A stretch of 64,000 bases of DNA from Isoetes taiwanensis (Eukaryota > Streptophyta > Lycopodiopsida > Isoetales > Isoetaceae): positions 32,130,177 through 32,194,176 of the forward strand of contig JAJEKV010000001.1 of assembly GCA_021234155.1 (NCBI GenBank). The letters run 5' to 3'. Made by a program: the position numbers and the translations under genes. The notes beneath the pieces were generated by a model, which saw only the letters and a program-made list of their open reading frames with translations, did no database searches and was not told where the DNA came from. This document shows, in pieces, positions 1 to 11,140 of this stretch; position 1 is the stretch's first letter, and each line of letters opens with the position of its first letter.

Positions 1-1
1 A

Positions 2-244
2 GGGACCTTCAAGACTGGAGAATTAGTTCTGAAATGGAATAAATCAAGAGAGGATTCAGCCAGTAAGTTTGAGAATCTTTGGGAGGGTCCCTATGAAGTG
101 TTGGAAACTGCAGGCACCAATTCATATTGGCTAAAGGAATTAACTTCGGGGTTTGTCACTCCCAAATCCCATCAACACTATTCATCCGAAGAGGTCTTTG
201 GGATCAGCACATTTGCTTGTCCCTTTTTATGCTCTAGAATTTAA
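2..244 (+). mobile_element. Ty3/gypsy pol C-terminal end (GPY/F region)
   Basis: An open frame enters from the left edge and stops with TAA at 242-244. It reads like the C-terminal tail of a Ty3/gypsy integrase: the start resembles the usual 'GDLVL.W' segment (here TGELVLKWNK) and is followed by LWEGPYEVLE, the GPY/F signature that lies between the integrase core and the end of pol. The frame has no internal stop over 80 codons, so this copy is younger than the gag at 3066. It cannot be joined with confidence to the elements further right. Its 3' LTR should lie just downstream. Confidence 0.7.
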
Positions 245-3065
245 ACAAGTTAGAATTAAATTTAGATGTTAGATAGATTGGATTTCACTTTGTCTTAAAT
301 TTAGAACTAATGTCTTCATTAAGTTTATGTTTGCAGATTAGCCAGTATGAAGGATGAGCTATCAAATAGTCTCAGGACAAGGATTTTTATAAGCGCCAAG
401 TGTCATTTGCGGGAGCACCCTTTTTCCATCTTTATTCATCTGTCTCAGTGTGGTCTTGCCCTCCATTCAGCCATGCTCTTTTATTTTTATCTCCCCAAAT
501 GTGCACTCTGCAAATTCAGCTTCACCATCATAGCAGAGTTGCAAGTTATTAAGACTAACTAGTTTGTGTGTTTCCATGACAGGTGCACCCTTTTCCCACC
601 TTTATTCATCTGCCATAAGTAGCCCTGCCATCCATCTAAACCTCTTATTCTTGTTATTCATTTCCCGAGAAAAGGAAGCACTCTCGCAATTCAAACTTCA
701 CCATCCTAGCAGAGTTGCTCTTGAAGATATTAAGGAGACACATATTCTTTTGTTTTGGCGAGACCTCAACATTTTCACATTTTTCTCCCCCCATACACTC
801 CATTTCCATCACTTTCCCATCATATTAACACTCATTCCCATTCTTTTTCACATATCATATCCCATTCACATTCCCCCCCACCACATTCATTTCTACTCCA
901 TTAACACTTACACATCACACTCCCTCTCTACCATGATTCTCACTCAAGCACCTTGGTACAAGATTGAAGACGCTTTATGGCTGAGGGGACCAGCCATTCT
1001 TTTGTTTTGGCGAGATGTTGCCCCCAAAGGGCAACATGCTAATGGAGATCTATATGTTCAAACTAGGTCAATTTACTTTAGAAGACTAGGTCAAAGTGTG
1101 GAAGATTCTTGGCATTCAACGTTGATATGGAGGTCAAAGGGTGTTCATTCTTCAAGTCAACAAGTGCTCAAGGATCAAAAACTCACATGAGGTATTTTAT
1201 TTAAGGTCAAAGTGCTTAGTCAAGAATATGCTCTAGAAGATTCTGGGTTAAGAAGTTTGGAAGGCATTTTTTGAAGATTGGAAATTCAAAGTTTGGAAGA
1301 CCCTATGGTATTTGGTTCCATCCCCTAGCCATTCTCACTCATTTTTATTCTTGCCCCTTTGAAATTCCCTAGCCATTCTCACTCATTTTTATTCTTGCCC
1401 TTTTAAAAATTTCCTAGCCTTTTTCCTATGTTTATACTCCCTTTGTTCACTCTTGCATACCCTATCATATCCTGCCTAATTTTTCTTCCCCCATACATCC
1501 TTATTCCTCCATAATTTATTCCCACCATTTCCCCCATGGCTTTTGCCTTTTTTTCCTATGCCATGTTCTTGCAAATTCCTCCCCATACCTATTCACCATT
1601 GTGCTATAAAAGGGCCATGTTATGTGGAATATTCTCCCTCATAATGCTTAAAATCGGGTATATTCCCCCAAAAATTAGGGTTGCCCTTGCTCCAATGGCT
1701 CACTCCTTCAATGTTTTTATGGGTAACCCTTCCAAACCATAGTCTAGCTTTTCAAAAACTCAAAATACGGAATATTCATGGTTTATACTTCGAAAAATAC
1801 GGTGACCGTATCGCGCAGATCTTCGAAAATACAGCTGAGCAGACCTAAAACTGGAAACAAGCTCGAATCACGCCGGAACCGAGTTTTTAAACCTTAAGAC
1901 CTACCTAAACCTGGATCCCTGTTCTTAAGCATCAAATTAAGCCTAAATCTAAGCCCTAAGATCTTAGGAATCATAAAATTCAAACTTATATACCAGGGAA
2001 TCAACAACAGAAGTTTTTCGAAGGCCCAGAAGTACTCAGATCCTACATTGATCATTGCTGAGCAAGATCTGGACGATCCTTGAAGTTCTTGAGCTCTCCT
2101 CAACTGGATCCACAAGATCTGGTTGACATTACCTTCAAAAATTATTTATTGACTTGAGAAGATTATTTTCCTGTGATTTAAAGCTATGAAGCATCCTTAT
2201 ATTCTGTTATCATGATATATTTACCTCCATATCAATTCAAATCGATTGCCAAGTTGTCAAATCCATCTCTGATATATTATTCTACAATTCTTGCTACAAA
2301 ATATTCCACAGAAAATTCTAGTGTGTTTTTCTATTCCTTTGGACCACTTGCCATCTATCCTTAGAGCACATGCGGTCCAAAGGAGTTGAAATCATTCAAA
2401 AATACCAAGTATAGCTCAAATTCAAAAAAATTGCTCTCGGGTTTGGACAGTTTTGACTATATTTTGCCAAATCTAGCCACAAAAAATACTTTTACACATC
2501 CAAATGAGGATTTGATTAATTGCCCCTCTTCCCTAGCATCATTGCAACCTATCTACTTTGGAATTTCTCAAAAATATGATTGGCAACTCCAAATCTCGAT
2601 TTCTGATCACTGTTTTCTACATTTGACCTCTATTGACCAAAATTTGACCTCACTTTGAGCTCGAATAACTCACAGATTAAGTCTCTGACTTGGTCAGAGG
2701 TTTTACTGTTGGTTAACTACCACTTTTTTGACCAAGTCTATTGCATCTGACTTAAAAAATCGATCTGCATCTCGACACCACATTTGTTTTGGCAAAGGTA
2801 CTATTTTTTGGAAATGGGAAAGGTATAGAACTCGAACTTTTTGAACTTGTTTTTGGGATTTCCTTGCATAGATTGATCACCTCAAGTGATCTGGAGGTTC
2901 TAACCCCAATTTGAGTGAAAACTTGAATTGGTTCCTTGTGGTTGACCTTTAAGCCAGGTTTAGGGTCAACACAAACCAAAATGGAAAATATTAGGCCCTG
3001 GGTAAAAGTTCAAACGTAGCCCTGGATGCAACAATTTTGTAGCTCTTTCTTGAGAAATCCCGCTG
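245..3065. other. Non-coding DNA, probably LTR and degraded repeat
   Basis: No convincing coding frame is seen. The stretch follows a pol 3' end, so part of it is probably an LTR. It contains an imperfect tandem duplication (about 417-541 and 584-722), a 20-base word ATTCTTTTGTTTTGGCGAGA repeated exactly at 743 and 996, a 44-bp tandem repeat at about 1325-1405, a TATA-like CTATAAAAGG near 1604, and a hairpin with arms CTTTGGACC (2338) and GGTCCAAAG (2373). No LTR boundary could be fixed. Confidence 0.4.
417..722. repeat. Imperfect tandem duplication
   Basis: Two diverged units of roughly 125-140 bp start at 417 and 584. Both begin GCACCCTTTT, both contain CTTTATTCATCTG, and both finish with TTCACCATC.TAGCAGAGTTG. 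They probably reflect duplication inside an LTR. Confidence 0.6.
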
Positions 3066-4007
3066 GCTGGAACAGTTCTCAGGAGACAACAGGTCAGGAA
3101 TGGAAGTCGAGGCTTGATTGGATGAAATGAGAGAGTACGGGAATGCTTATAGTATGAAAGATAATAAGGACAAGGGCAGGATAGCGATAGCCAACCTCAA
3201 GGGAGCAGCCAGAATTTGGTGAAAAGGCTATTCCAAAAACCATGGGTTAAGCAGAGATAGCTGCAGACTCAAAAAGTTCTCCAAGGCATTTAAGCGTCAT
3301 TATGTGCCGAGAGAACACAAGTGCCATATGATGGAACAATTCTACAGGTTAGAGCAGGGCAATAAGATAGTCCAGAAGTACACCGAAGAGTTCATGAGGC
3401 TGAGGCTCTATGTGCCAAAGTTGAGCGAAAGACACGCAGTAGAGAGGTACATCGAAGGCTTGAATGACTCGAAGCTTGTGAGAGCCATAGACCCCAGAAC
3501 AGTATCAGACGCAGAGTCTAAGGCTGTGAGCTTACAAGGAACAGGTCCCCAAGGTAGAGGACAGAAGCAACAGTACTATCAGGACAAGGGGAAAGCCACG
3601 GGAAGCTATAGCCCAAGAGCAATAAGCCCGACAGCTGCTAGATCTCAGTACAATGCAAACTATGGGAAGCAAGGGAATGCAAATTTTGGCAACCAGGACA
3701 AGAAGCAGGTCAGCTTCAGGGACAAAGAGCAAGTGGGTGGTTCAAATTACTCCAAAGCAGTGAAGGAATTCTTACAGTCCATTCTGTAGGAGAAGAGGCA
3801 AGAATGTATTGAAAAGTAGTTGTGCTTCAGGTGCTTTCAGCTAGGGCATCGGGCACACAACTGCCCCTTTGTGATAAATGCGGTGACCCCCGGAGATCGA
3901 CGAAGAAGATGCTTGCGACTACATCTAGGGTGAGTGTCACATCTTTGCGACTCTGAGAATACTGAGAGTCAATACCAGGTCATCGCGACGATTGGAAAAG
4001 TCAGTGC
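3066..4007 (+). pseudogene. Ty3/gypsy gag, first part of the split element
   Basis: This is the capsid and nucleocapsid part of a Ty3/gypsy gag. Readable blocks are LEQFSGDNRSGMEVEA, REHKCHMMEQFYRLEQGNK and LRLYVPKLSERHAVERYIE, followed by a basic Gln-rich linker and a CCHC zinc knuckle (CFRCFQLGHRAHNC, near 3825-3866). Similar blocks occur in the minus-strand gag at 21884-22730. In-frame stops occur in the capsid part (a Trp codon read as TGA near 3221) and before the knuckle, so the frame is dead. It stops at 4007, exactly where a TIR element begins; the next codons of the same element resume at 12817. Confidence 0.85.
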
Positions 4008-4018
4008 GAAGGGGGGTT

Positions 4019-4047
4019 CACACATGTATTCCGTAGAATACATGTGC
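4019..4047. repeat. Subterminal perfect hairpin
   Basis: CACATGTATTC and GAATACATGTG form an 11-bp stem around a 4-base loop, immediately inside the left TIR of the 8.8-kb element. Confidence 0.7.
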
Positions 4048-4548
4048 GTGGATGGAGAAGAGGTTTTTTTGAAAAAAAAATGTACGTATACCTGCGGTGT
4101 GTCCTACGTTTTGGGGCCTCAAGTGTATGCATTTCCACGGTTCCGGGAGGGTTTTCTTCGACTAGCTAAGGTGTGAGAATATGTTCTGAGGGCTGGGAAT
4201 CTGAAGCTTGCTGCCAGAAATATGTTTAAGGGATTTGGTGTTTCGGGGGTAATCGTTTGAGGTTTTTTTTTGTACTGTTCCCTTTGTGCCCCATAAAACT
4301 CTGTATGATGGAGCGCGTATGAAAGCTAGTTTATCTTTTGAAGCCGGCATCTTTGTTGCTAATGACAACGACAATTTTTGTTGTATTGGCATCTGTCCAG
4401 GGAGCCCTTAACCATGATAAAGATATGGCAGCGTGATTTTTCTGAGTATTCTTCCATCACTCTTGATAGCTCTTAGGCCCTTATGATACGCATTTTAACT
4501 TCTTGCAGTTTTTTGCTTATGTTTTATTTAATTGCGTCTGTATCTCAG

Positions 4549-5680
4549 GTAGTCACTGCCGTCACAGCTTTGGCACACCAGAAATTGTTCAAAAGCAAAG
4601 TGCCGAAGCAACAAGCCTCTGTTTGTGGGTTTGTGCTATGGATATATACGGCAAGGTTGCAAGAGTGGTTGCACCAAAGAAGTTTTTAGCTGACCTGCAA
4701 AGATAAACAGACTTCTTATTTATAATGATTTGTTTCCTAGTGCAGGTCTTGAGAAAGGCAGAGCAAGATCTAAAGCAGGCATCAGAAAAGCTTGCAGCAA
4801 AACAAGCACAACTTGCAGCTGTGGAAGCTCAAGTTGCCCTCCTGAAAAAAAGCTTAGAAGAAACAGAAGCAGATCAAAAAGCACTCCAAGACCAATGCCA
4901 ACTCACAAAAAACCGTCTTATATGTGCAGAAATGTTGATGTCAGCGCTTGCAGATGAGGCAGTATGTTTGAATAAAAATTTAGGTTATCAAATAATTCTA
5001 TATATGCCTAAGTGGATTAGGATGGTGTAAGCTAAACTATCACGTGATATACATGCTCGCATTATGGGCTAATAAACTTTCTTTGTAGATAAGATGGAGA
5101 GAGACAGCAGATGAGATTGGTAGTAAACGGATATTGTCAATAGGAGATGTTTTCCTTTGTTCTGCATGCATATCATAGAACCCTTGTGAAGGCCTGGGTA
5201 AATCGTTGCTAGGTAACTTTCTAAATTGTACCTTAACAATTTAATGTAGCTAGTAAAAGCAGCGATGGCCAGTAAATGTTATCTTTTTTTCAGCAGTCTA
5301 AACTACACTTTGCTCACCATCTTGTGATTGTGGAGTCCTTTTTTCAGGAAGACTCCGATATTTTTCGCTTCGGGCAGTATTATCAACACCAGTTGAGGTA
5401 CGCGAGTAGTATTTGGGGCTTCCCTACAGATGATGTCTCTGTTAAGAATGGAATACTTGTCACGCGAGGGAAGAGGTGGCCAGTTATGAATGATCCTCAA
5501 GGGCAAGCAAACACCTGGGTCAAAGCCATGGAAGCAAAGAATGGATTAAGGATTCTAAGATTAAATGACTCTGGCCTCCTGAGGACCTTGAAAAACAACA
5601 TAAGAATTGGGACTCCTGTGTTGTTGGAAGACATAGGTGAAACTCTTGATTCATCGTTGGAGCCAATCTTGCAAAAACAG
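4549..5680 (+). pseudogene. Axonemal dynein heavy chain fragment (stalk and AAA5)
   Basis: Four exon-like blocks read as consecutive dynein heavy-chain sequence. Block 4549 to about 4703 ends with SLCLWVCAMDIYGKVARVVA, the segment before the stalk. Block 4746-4961 is the coiled-coil stalk start (QVLRKAEQDLKQASEKLAAK in frame). Block 5089-5197 begins IRWRETADEIGSK. Block 5348-5680 holds [30 protein letters not shown] and [14 protein letters not shown], the AAA5 signature. Introns have AG acceptors and GT donors at 4962, 5198 and 5681. The first block lacks a GT donor (ATAAAC where GTAAAC is expected), and the third needs a frame change before AYHRTLVKAW, near a GCATGCAT duplication. The remaining roughly 4,000 residues are absent. 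It lies inside the 8.8-kb TIR element, so it is a captured, non-functional copy. The family is clear; the isoform is not. Confidence 0.88.
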
Positions 5681-6363
5681 GTAACATATAATCGTGTTTG
5701 CATGTTTGCTTCCAAACTTGCCTTCTTTTTATGGAAGTATTAAATTAGTGTGAACGTAAAGATTCTCCATTTTTTTTTGAACTAACTCTATTATCTGAAA
5801 TGTCCAAAAATATGTTCACTGCATGTATGGCGGTTCTTTCTGTGGCTAAAACTAACCGTGAAGTCTAGATCCATCTTTTTCTGAAAAATAGCAGTAGGAG
5901 CTTATCTGAAAGCATAAATCATTGCTCAAAAGCTGAATATGTCAGATACTAGGAGCTGTGTTCGGATTTTTTTAAGCTCTTATGCTTTATGAGCTTTAGC
6001 CAAATATCTGGAGCCTATACATATAATGATGGCTGCGTGATATGATGGTTCCCATGCCAGCAACATATAAATGGGTGTGTCTGATTCATACCTTATTGAT
6101 GCAAAATGTAGTGTGTTTCTTGTGATGTTGAAATCCGATTTGAAGAAAATGGCAAATGATAGGTTCATTGTCTTTCTAAAACTATGCAAGGCTTGAAAGT
6201 AAGATACTCCAGACCTTCTAATGCCGCAGATATACTGTGCAACTACAAAATGTTGATTTATACAAATCTAAGCTTTGTGCTTAGAGTTTCGCTCTAGGTA
6301 AGTAATTGTTACATGATATATATTTTCCTGCAAGATGTTATTACATTTCTTTTGCAATGAATC

Positions 6364-7060
6364 ATGGGTTCTTATGCATACGACTTGAATCCTAAAAATA
6401 GGGAATATATAGCCAGTTCAGGCTCCGGATGGCAGATCCGAATACCTACTGTTGCATTGGCATATCTGAGTGCTGCTACTGTGCTTCAGGTTCAGGCCCT
6501 TTTGTTATTGCACACCAATGAGTCTAAGATCTACATCCAACAACATTTTGTTATTTGTAAGGGATGATGGACATATAATGGTTTGAATTATGGATACAAC
6601 ATGGAGGTAAACTCTTTGTTAAGATACGTTGACATGATTTTGCTTATTTTGTACATAAACACCTCTATGCATGATTTGAATTAGAGTGAAACGATTTGTC
6701 ATTTTGGGCTTTTTGGTTGTGCAGGACTTACAAAGAAAAGTTCATATTACCCAGGGCTAACTTCAAGGGAGTCCCATTCAAGTCTATTACACGACTTTCA
6801 GCAGTTCCTGGACTTTCACATCTTATTGTTGGTCACAACTGTTTTGGTTCATTTGCAATGTGGTATTTTTCTGCCTCCACTATTCATTTAACTGTTAGAC
6901 TCAAGTGTTATTGTGTTCCTTCTTTTACCAAATGGCTCGTGGAAGAAATGAGTAGGTTTTATACGATGTTCGATCTAATGACATGCTTTTGTCGCACAGG
7001 GATATGCAAAGAAAGTGTATCATTTCATCCTTCCAAGCAGAATTTTATCTTAAGAGGGCA
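6364..7060 (+). other. Unrecognised exon-like segments
   Basis: Three short open stretches look like exons of a second captured gene. The first is near 6412-6530 (SGSGWQIRIPTVALAYLSAA). The second is 6725-6862, behind a TTGTGCAG acceptor (PRANFKGVPFKSITRLS, then GLSHLIVGHNCFGSFAMW). The third is 7000-7050, behind GCACAG (GYAKKVYHFILPSR). I do not recognise the family. They do not match the expected continuation of dynein. The LINE 3' end begins directly after the third. Confidence 0.3.
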
Positions 7061-7323
7061 TGTTAGTTATACTTAGTTATAGAATACATTATTGTCCCTT
7101 GTGCCCTGAGGCCTCTGGACTTGTGTAGCATGGGCGAGCTCCCTGATGGGGGCTACTAGCTCGTCACGCTGTTTTGTTGTAGCCTTTTCTGAAGGCTCAC
7201 CTTTTCCTATTAATGCCGGCACCCTACTTTGTTCCGGCGTCTAGGCCGTGCAGGTGTGCGTCTATATCAAACAGCTTTAAGCTGTACATTTAGTGGGCAT
7301 CTATGATTTGCCTCTTGAGCAAC

Positions 7324-7690
7324 TCATATCGTAAGCCCTTTTTGTTCGTGTGTTTCCCGATGTCTGTTCAGCATCTCTCGTATTGCATCTGCCAGATCTC
7401 TCATTGTTTCTATCCTTGCCATTATGGCATGTACTGGTTGTCCCCATCTTACTCTCCTGTACTTTTCCCTGATGTCTATGTATGTTGGACATTCATTGAG
7501 CATGTGGTTTTCGTCCTCTACTTCCATTCTGTCACAGATTCTGCATAGTCTGTCCTGTTTGTCTATTTTCCTTTTCAATTCTCAGATCATGGCACCCCGT
7601 CCTGAACTTTGCTAAGGTATCTCTTCTCCGTTTTCCAAACATGTTATCTTGGTACATTTGTTGTCCTATCATCCGCTCTGGGTTGAATAT
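7324..7690 (-). pseudogene. LINE ORF2 C-terminal zinc-binding tail
   Basis: FNPERMIGQQMYQDNMFGK near the start is followed, after a frame change, by RLCRICDRMEVEDENHMLNE and CPTYIDIREKYR. The C-x2-C-x11-H-x4-C spacing is typical of the zinc-binding C-terminus of LINE ORF2 proteins. Confidence 0.7.
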
Positions 7691-7699
7691 TGACATGAG

Positions 7700-9248
7700 C
7701 TAGAGTGTTTTAGGTCCTGTGTGCTTCTGTAGCCATGCCTGCGTAGCTTTGCCTGCCCACTCCTCGTTCCATTGGCCTTCATTGATCAGTTCATTCAGAT
7801 TCATCCCCATTTCTCTTGTCCATATTGCTACATCCCTAAACCATCCACTGCTTGTGGTGATGTGTGCCTTCGCTGATTCGTTGATTGTGATGCTCGCTAA
7901 CTTCTCTGACTTCCCACCTGCATTATTTCTTATGATGTATCTGATGGTCCTTTCCCATGCTCTCACCTCCATAGGTTTCTGTCCTGTCTCATACACTATA
8001 ATTGTCAATGGCGTGTTTGCTCTCAGTTTGAATTCCTGTTTATGCAGCTGTCTGAAAATACCTTCTTGTTTTTCCCACTTCTTGTCTGTTAGCCCCGGTC
8101 CCCAGGCTTCTGCCCCGTACAGCTGCGTTGTGATGACTACCGTGTTGAATAGGTAGCATTTGATTTCCCAGTCTATTATTCTGTTTCTATTGCAGAAGTT
8201 TTTCATGTTGTAGTAGCTTCCTATGGCTGCTTGGAATCTAGCATCTGCCCCTTTCGCCCATTTCCCTGTGCCGTGCGTATCATACCCTAGGTATTTGTAC
8301 TCTGTTGCTTCTTCTAATTCTGTCCCTAGATATTTGAACGGCTTGTGACTATTCCTGTTACCAAAAAAGACTATTTTGGTTTTTGTAAGATTCACTGTTA
8401 GCCCTGTCTTTTCACAGAAGATCTCTAGTAGTTTCAGCAACCTGTGCATTCCCTTGTTCTTTGTGGCCATCATGCCCAAATCATCAGCATATAACATGAT
8501 AGGTACCTTGGTTCCCCCAAGTGTGGGGCGTCCACGTCCCCTTGCTGTTCTGCTATAAAATCCTGTAGGGCATCTATACTCCAAACAGTGTTGGGGATAA
8601 AGAACATCCCTGTTTGACTGCTGTGTCGCAGTTTATTGCCTTTCCTTCTTCTTCTATCTTTGCATATACATTATAGTACAATCTCGCAATTGCCCCTACC
8701 ATGTCTCTCGGTGCCTGCATGTCTATGAGCCTCTGTATGAGCTTTTCCCTTGGTACTGTGTCAAAGGCTTTTCTGAAGTCCACGAAACAGCATATCACTT
8801 TCTTTCCGTGGCCCCTATTATGCTCTATTAGTATCCGGAGAGTTACTAGATGGTCTGTTGTTGAGTGTTCTGGTCTGAAGCCTGCTTGCCTCTGTGCTCT
8901 CAAATTCCCTGCCTCTGCCCATTGCTTTGATTTATTGTCTAGGACCTTCCCGTACCATTTTGCGAAAATGGAACTTACCATTATTGTCCTGTAATTTCCA
9001 GGTTCCTGTTTACTCCCTCCCTTGTGTAGGGGTATGACCCTGTTGTATGCCCATCTGTCCGGGAGCCCTGTGTGTATTATCCCATTGAATATCTCTGTCA
9101 CCTGCTTTACTAAAATGGTGTCTGCACATTTTAGTACTTCCACCGTTAATCCGTATAGGTCTGGGGCCTTGTTATTGGCCATCCCATTCAATGCTTTCAT
9201 CACTTCCTGTACATTGAAGCACGGTCGGTCTATCATTTGCAGTTCAGG
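7700..9248 (-). pseudogene. LINE ORF2, reverse transcriptase part
   Basis: The RT blocks are in canonical order: NNKAPDLYGLTVEVLK, NRVIPLHKGG, NYRTIMVSSIFAKWYGKVLD, RQAGFRPEHSTTDHL, CCFVDFRKAFDTVPREKL, KQGCSLSPTLFG, then PIMLYADDLGMMA with the YADD active site. One frameshift near 8574-8584 separates the two long open segments, so it is probably inactive. It ends with TAG at 7700-7702, before a C-terminal zinc-binding part that is only readable in another frame. Confidence 0.87.
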
Positions 9249-9804
9249 TCATTAGAGGAAAAATGAGATCACATTTTGTCCCATTAAGGGATGCTTAAAA
9301 TGCCATGTCAGCTTTTTAAACTGTCCAACAAGAGAAGAGCTCCAGTATATCTCATTCCAGTATTATGTGGCAGCCTGTAATTAATGCAGCTGCAACTAAC
9401 TTCTGTAGTATCATTTTTTCATTATAACTTTTGATCCAGAACTCCGATTCAAAAACTTTTTGTAGCAATGGGTTCGTCTTCACAAGATCTATCTAGTGAT
9501 AACCCATTCATACATCTTTTACGATATAAATATATAAGAAATAAGCAAAAAATCATATTTTTTTAAGGTTAACGCATATGACCATATTGAAATACATCAT
9601 AACCATATATCATTGAAAAGATCTTTTCATTCCGCATCTAATGCAACAAACGCCGCAACATTTTGACAAGTGGATCAAAAGTTATGGGGGAAAAACAACA
9701 GCAATGAAGTTGTTGGTGCTGCATTAATTGCAGTTAATAGAGGGTAGCCATTCCATTGGAGGATTCTTATGGGGATGAAATGAGATCTCAAATTTCCTCT
9801 AATG
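9249..9804. mobile_element. 556-bp fold-back / MITE-like element
   Basis: The element splits the LINE ORF2. Its ends are inverted: CATTAGAGG...ATGAGATC at 9249 against GATCTCA...CCTCTAATG ending at 9804. The inversion continues inward with mismatches: AATTAATGCAGC near 9380 pairs with GCTGCATTAATT near 9718, and ATAACTTTTGATCCA at about 9424-9438 pairs with TGGATCAAAAGTTAT at about 9671. Arms are thus near 200 bp. No coding capacity and no clear target duplication were seen. Long imperfect arms suggest a fold-back or Mutator-like non-autonomous element. Confidence 0.72.
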
Positions 9805-11138
9805 ATTGGTGCTGGAGATGCCCCTGTCTTATATAATTTTTCAAGATATTTCTCCCATCCGGCTGCTCCAATACTACCTTGTGTGTTTTCACCTCCCCTA
9901 TTCCCTTGCTTTTTCTCTTTAAATCCACCCCAGAACTTGCGGGGTTGTTTTTTGATTAGCTTGGCCAGTCCCCATTGATGTTGCATCAGATTCTTATTCC
10001 TCTTTGCTTTCAGTAACTTCAGGTATATCGCTCTTTCCTTTTGATATGTTTCCTTACCTCTAAGCGCCTTGACTTTCCTTCTCTGTTCCTTGCATTCATC
10101 ATCGTACCATATTGAAGATTTGAAGGCATTATTTTCCTTTCTCTTCCTTCTTTTCCCGAAAATTTCTAATGCCACTTTCACTGTTATGTCATTGAGCGCA
10201 TCTCCATTCTCATCTGCCCTGTGCTCCTCCCATTTCCACTTTCCCATATCTTCTTTGATGGCTTGCATGAACGTGTCTGCGTGTTTGCTCTGGAAATGTA
10301 TTTTCAGCTTTCCCCTGTCTCTCTCCTGTATATGCTGTTCTTCATTTTTCGGTTGTTCCCCCACTGTAATTGTCAGCTGCATGGGCCTGTGACTCTCCCT
10401 CCTCCCAATTGGCCATTCTAGTGCCGCAATTTCTGATACTATGCTTGCTGCATGTTCATTCAGTATTATGTAATCTACTATACTTCTCCCATGTGCGTTC
10501 TGACTTGTGAATTCCCCTGATCCTGTCCATCGTTGTGCCCCATTCGCTATGATGGTCCCTGTGGTCGTGCATACTTCGAGCAGCAGTTCCCCCTTAGCAT
10601 TGATTTCTGCCTTGTCCTCAGTTCGTCTGTTCCATTCTTTTGATCTTGCTGTTTGGTTCCATTGCCCATTTGTTTCATCTATGCTTGTGATTTGCGCTTG
10701 CTCCTGACCTGTTCTGGCATTTAGATCTCCAATTAGTATCATTGGTCCCTGTTCCTTCCACTTCATCATGGTTTCCCCTAATTCTAACAGTTCTAGTTTG
10801 TCACTACTCGGTGGGTAATATGCTATGATCAGTATTAGATCTTTTTTATTTTGTAATTGAATACTAAGTACCATGTATCTTTTATTGACATCCGAATGTA
10901 AAATACATGTACCATTTGCTACATTCTCCCTGACATAACAGGCTAGGCCTGCACTCCCTCTTCCCATTTTGAAATTCTTATCTTTCCAACAGGTGAATAG
11001 CTGGTAGCCCTCCTCCTCCGGTAGCCTCTTTATGTTGTGCTCCCATGTCTCTACTAGGCATATTATGTCACTGCTGTGTGCTCCCTCAAGCCTCTCTCCG
11101 TCGTCCCACGGATACCCAGTGCAGTTCCAGTACCACAT
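9805..11138 (-). CDS. LINE ORF2, AP-like endonuclease part
   Basis: This part is open from ATG at 11138 down to the fold-back insertion at 9804. Endonuclease signatures appear in order: a WNC-type start, DIICLVETWEHN (catalytic Glu), MILIGDLNARTG (Asp and Asn), SIVDYIILNEHA, and RESHRPMQLTI in the place of the usual SDH. The frame then runs through a Lys/Arg-rich linker. The RT half of ORF2 continues beyond the insertion at 9248. The protein would nick target DNA for target-primed reverse transcription. Confidence 0.82.
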
Positions 11139-11140
11139 CT

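Noticed and set aside
564-1190. 208-codon plus-strand open frame
   Set aside because: The product is low-complexity (His, Ser, Phe, Leu from CATT/TTTC-rich DNA) and it covers the imperfect tandem repeat of a probable LTR.
7719-8156. 145-codon plus-strand open frame
   Set aside because: It is antisense to the LINE reverse transcriptase and shows no motif of its own.
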